64,000 nt of DNA from SG8-41 sp035649495 (lineage in GTDB: Bacteria > Pseudomonadota > Gammaproteobacteria > Burkholderiales > SG8-41): assembly GCA_035649495.1 (NCBI GenBank), contig DASRJL010000092.1:1-64000 (forward strand), read 5' to 3'. Positions 62,805 through 64,000 of this stretch are shown here, one piece after another; the first letter of the stretch is position 1; every line of letters begins with the position of its first letter. Below the pieces are notes generated by a model. That model was given only the letters and a program-made list of their open reading frames with translations. It made no database searches and had not been told where the DNA came from. Both the position numbers and the translations under genes were made by a program.

Positions 62805-63255
62805 ATGGCGAGGTGGCTCAAGCGAACCCCCGCGCACACGTTCTTCCTGTGCCCTCTGATCGTCGTTGCATTCGAGCTCGCGCTCAACCAGGGAGGACTG
62901 ACCGTGGTGCCCTGGGGCATCCCGCTGCTGGGGTTATCTGCAATATCTTCTCGTGGGGAGTTACCGGTTGCCGCGTGCAGGCGGAACTGCCGGCATGGAT
63001 GCCATGCCGGAGCGTATCGTCGCCGCAGGCCCGTATCGCTACACGCGGAATCCGATGTACCTCGGCCACCTCATCTTCATGACGGGACTCGTCGTTACGT
63101 TCTGGTCGTGGTTCGCGCTCATTCTGCTGGTTGCCCGCGCAATCTGGTTCCAGCGACGGGTTCTGCACGACGAGGCGCGGCTCGAGCGGGTATTTGGCGT
63201 CGAATATTCCGCCTATCGCGCGCGGGTAAAGCGCTGGATCCCGTTCGTCTTGTAG
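62805..63255 (+). pseudogene. Frameshifted isoprenylcysteine methyltransferase-like (ICMT/PEMT) gene
   Basis: The first frame encodes MARWLKRTPAHTFF and LNQGGLTVVPWGIPLL, then loses the pattern. From about 62935 another frame continues it with YLQYLLVGSYRLPRAGGTAG, then GPYRYTRNPMYLGHLIF and HDEARLERVFG, the hallmarks of the family. Joining the frames gives one normal protein of about 150 residues, so there is a single indel near 62928-62937. It may be a true mutation or an assembly error. Confidence 0.82.
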
Positions 63256-63284
63256 TAATACCTGACGCGACGTTCGATCGGGTC

Positions 63285-63581
63285 CTATAAGTCCAGCACG
63301 AGCGTCGGGGTCTTCGCCCGCGAGCAGCAGATCATCATGGTCTTCCCCGCTGCCTTCTCGGCGTCGTTCAGGACCAGGTCGCGGTGATCGGGGACGCCCT
63401 CGAGTACGCGCGTCTCGCACGTCCCGCACACGCCTTCCATGCAGGAGTACGAGGGATTGAAGCCCTCGTCGATCAACGTCTCGAGGATGGTCCTGCCTTC
63501 CTCGACGAACACGGTGCGGTTCGATTTCGCGAGCACGACCGTGAAGCCGCCGGCGTGCACCGGCTCTTCGGTGACACTCAC
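63285..63581 (-). CDS. Stand-alone 2Fe-2S ferredoxin
   Basis: 98 residues from a GTG overlapping the RidA-family stop (GTGA). The plant-type cluster ligands are in YSCMEGVCGTCETRV (C-x4-C-x2-C), with a fourth cysteine in MMICCSRAK. It resembles the C-terminal ferredoxin domain of phthalate/vanillate oxygenase reductases, here free of the flavin part. It should donate electrons to an oxygenase or similar enzyme. Coupling to the RidA-type gene suggests a shared catabolic pathway. Confidence 0.9.
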   Translation of the reverse strand: MSVTEEPVHAGGFTVVLAKSNRTVFVEEGRTILETLIDEGFNPSYSCMEGVCGTCETRVLEGVPDHRDLVLNDAEKAAGKTMMICCSRAKTPTLVLDL

Positions 63582-64000
63582 GACGCTCGAACGATGAAAT
63601 CCATCTCGACCAGCGCGCCGCGCGTAAGGCTCGTCACGCCTACCACGGTACGCGCCGGGAGCGACGCCTCGCCCAGGCACGCGAGGTACGCCTGGTCCAC
63701 GCGCTCGATAAGCCGCTCGAAATCGACGAGATGGATCCGCACGAAAGCGAGGTTCCGGCGTGCGAGACCGGCGGATTGAAGAATCGCGTCTAGGTTGGCA
63801 AAGATCCTGCGTACTTGCGCTTCGACTTTCTCGGGCAGAGGCACGCGCTCGTTCGTGGGATCGACGGGACCCAGGCCCGAGACGAAGGCCAGTCCTCCCG
63901 CGACGACGAGTTCTGCCGCGAGCTTCGTCCCGGCGCCTGCGGAAACGGTCACGCCTTGACCGCCGTTTTCTGCTCTGCCGCCCCGCCCTTGACGCAGCAT
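63578..64000 (-). CDS. RidA/YjgF/YER057c-family protein (possibly cut by window end)
   Basis: 140 residues are visible. The pattern VVAGGLAFVSGLGPVDPTNE, VRRIFANLDAILQSAGL, FVRIHLVDFERL and LPARTVVGVTSLTRGALVEM fits the Rid family; members hydrolyse reactive enamines/imines or act in catabolic steps. The Arg of ARTVVGV that holds substrate in RidA is present. An ATG lies exactly at the window edge, but the true start could be further upstream or inside. Confidence 0.85.
   Translation of the reverse strand: MLRQGRGGRAENGGQGVTVSAGAGTKLAAELVVAGGLAFVSGLGPVDPTNERVPLPEKVEAQVRRIFANLDAILQSAGLARRNLAFVRIHLVDFERLIERVDQAYLACLGEASLPARTVVGVTSLTRGALVEMDFIVRAS

Overview
This is a GC-rich (about 60-65% by eye) chromosomal stretch that looks like a betaproteobacterium of the Burkholderiales/Nitrosomonadales type. 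The support is two proteins with PEP-CTERM-like sorting tails, a VanZ-family protein next to an exopolysaccharide-type locus, a Bug-family (tripartite tricarboxylate) solute receptor, and sigma-54-like promoters in front of the PEP-CTERM genes. No rRNA, tRNA, CRISPR array or intact insertion sequence was seen.

Region A (about 0.5-34.7 kb) is the notable part. It combines an exopolysaccharide-type sugar-phosphate transferase, a radical SAM protein with zinc-ribbon-like cysteines, and a 12.5-kb gene on the minus strand. That gene encodes a FAAL-ACP-KS-AT-KR-ACP-KS-AT-KR-ACP megasynthase ending in a GNAT-like region instead of a thioesterase. A low-GC fatty-acid desaturase follows. Next is a plus-strand operon of 3-hydroxyacyl-CoA dehydrogenase, FkbH-like HAD protein, free ACP, acyl-CoA dehydrogenase, phosphopantetheinyl transferase and type II thioesterase; the first four are the known gene set for building hydroxymalonyl-ACP, without the O-methyltransferase that would make methoxymalonyl-ACP. 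Then come a lipid/oligosaccharide flippase, a sulfotransferase, a PEP-CTERM protein, and a minus-strand operon (beta-propeller/di-haem protein, haem-oxygenase-like diiron protein, CysD, CysN-CysC fusion, VanZ) that supplies PAPS. Read together, this suggests a fatty acid activated by the FAAL, extended twice with at least one unusual hydroxylated extender, possibly desaturated, transferred to an acceptor, sulfated and exported. This reading is inference; the parts are well supported individually.

Region B (35-48.9 kb) holds a transporter remnant, a DUF72 protein, an AlkB-like dioxygenase, a ba3-type terminal oxidase operon rich in c-type cytochromes (including a 59-residue small subunit), a class II aldolase, a Bug receptor, an AsmA-family protein, and an overlapping FecR-OmpA pair.

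Region C (49.2-50.2 kb) is a second PEP-CTERM gene preceded by a tandemly duplicated segment in which each copy carries a sigma-54-like promoter.

Region D (50.5-64 kb) is mostly metabolic and transport genes: a CDP-alcohol phosphatidyltransferase; a lone xanthine-dehydrogenase-type molybdenum subunit with a MoaD-like partner; a TetR-MFS-MATE efflux unit with two near-identical palindromes placed at the same offset over both start codons; a DsbA-like protein; a GNAT protein; a BisC-like molybdoenzyme; a CaiB-type CoA-transferase; a small 2Fe-2S ferredoxin; and a RidA-family protein cut by the window end. Two genes are broken: an alpha/beta hydrolase collapsed by internal deletion and a frameshifted isoprenylcysteine-methyltransferase-like gene.
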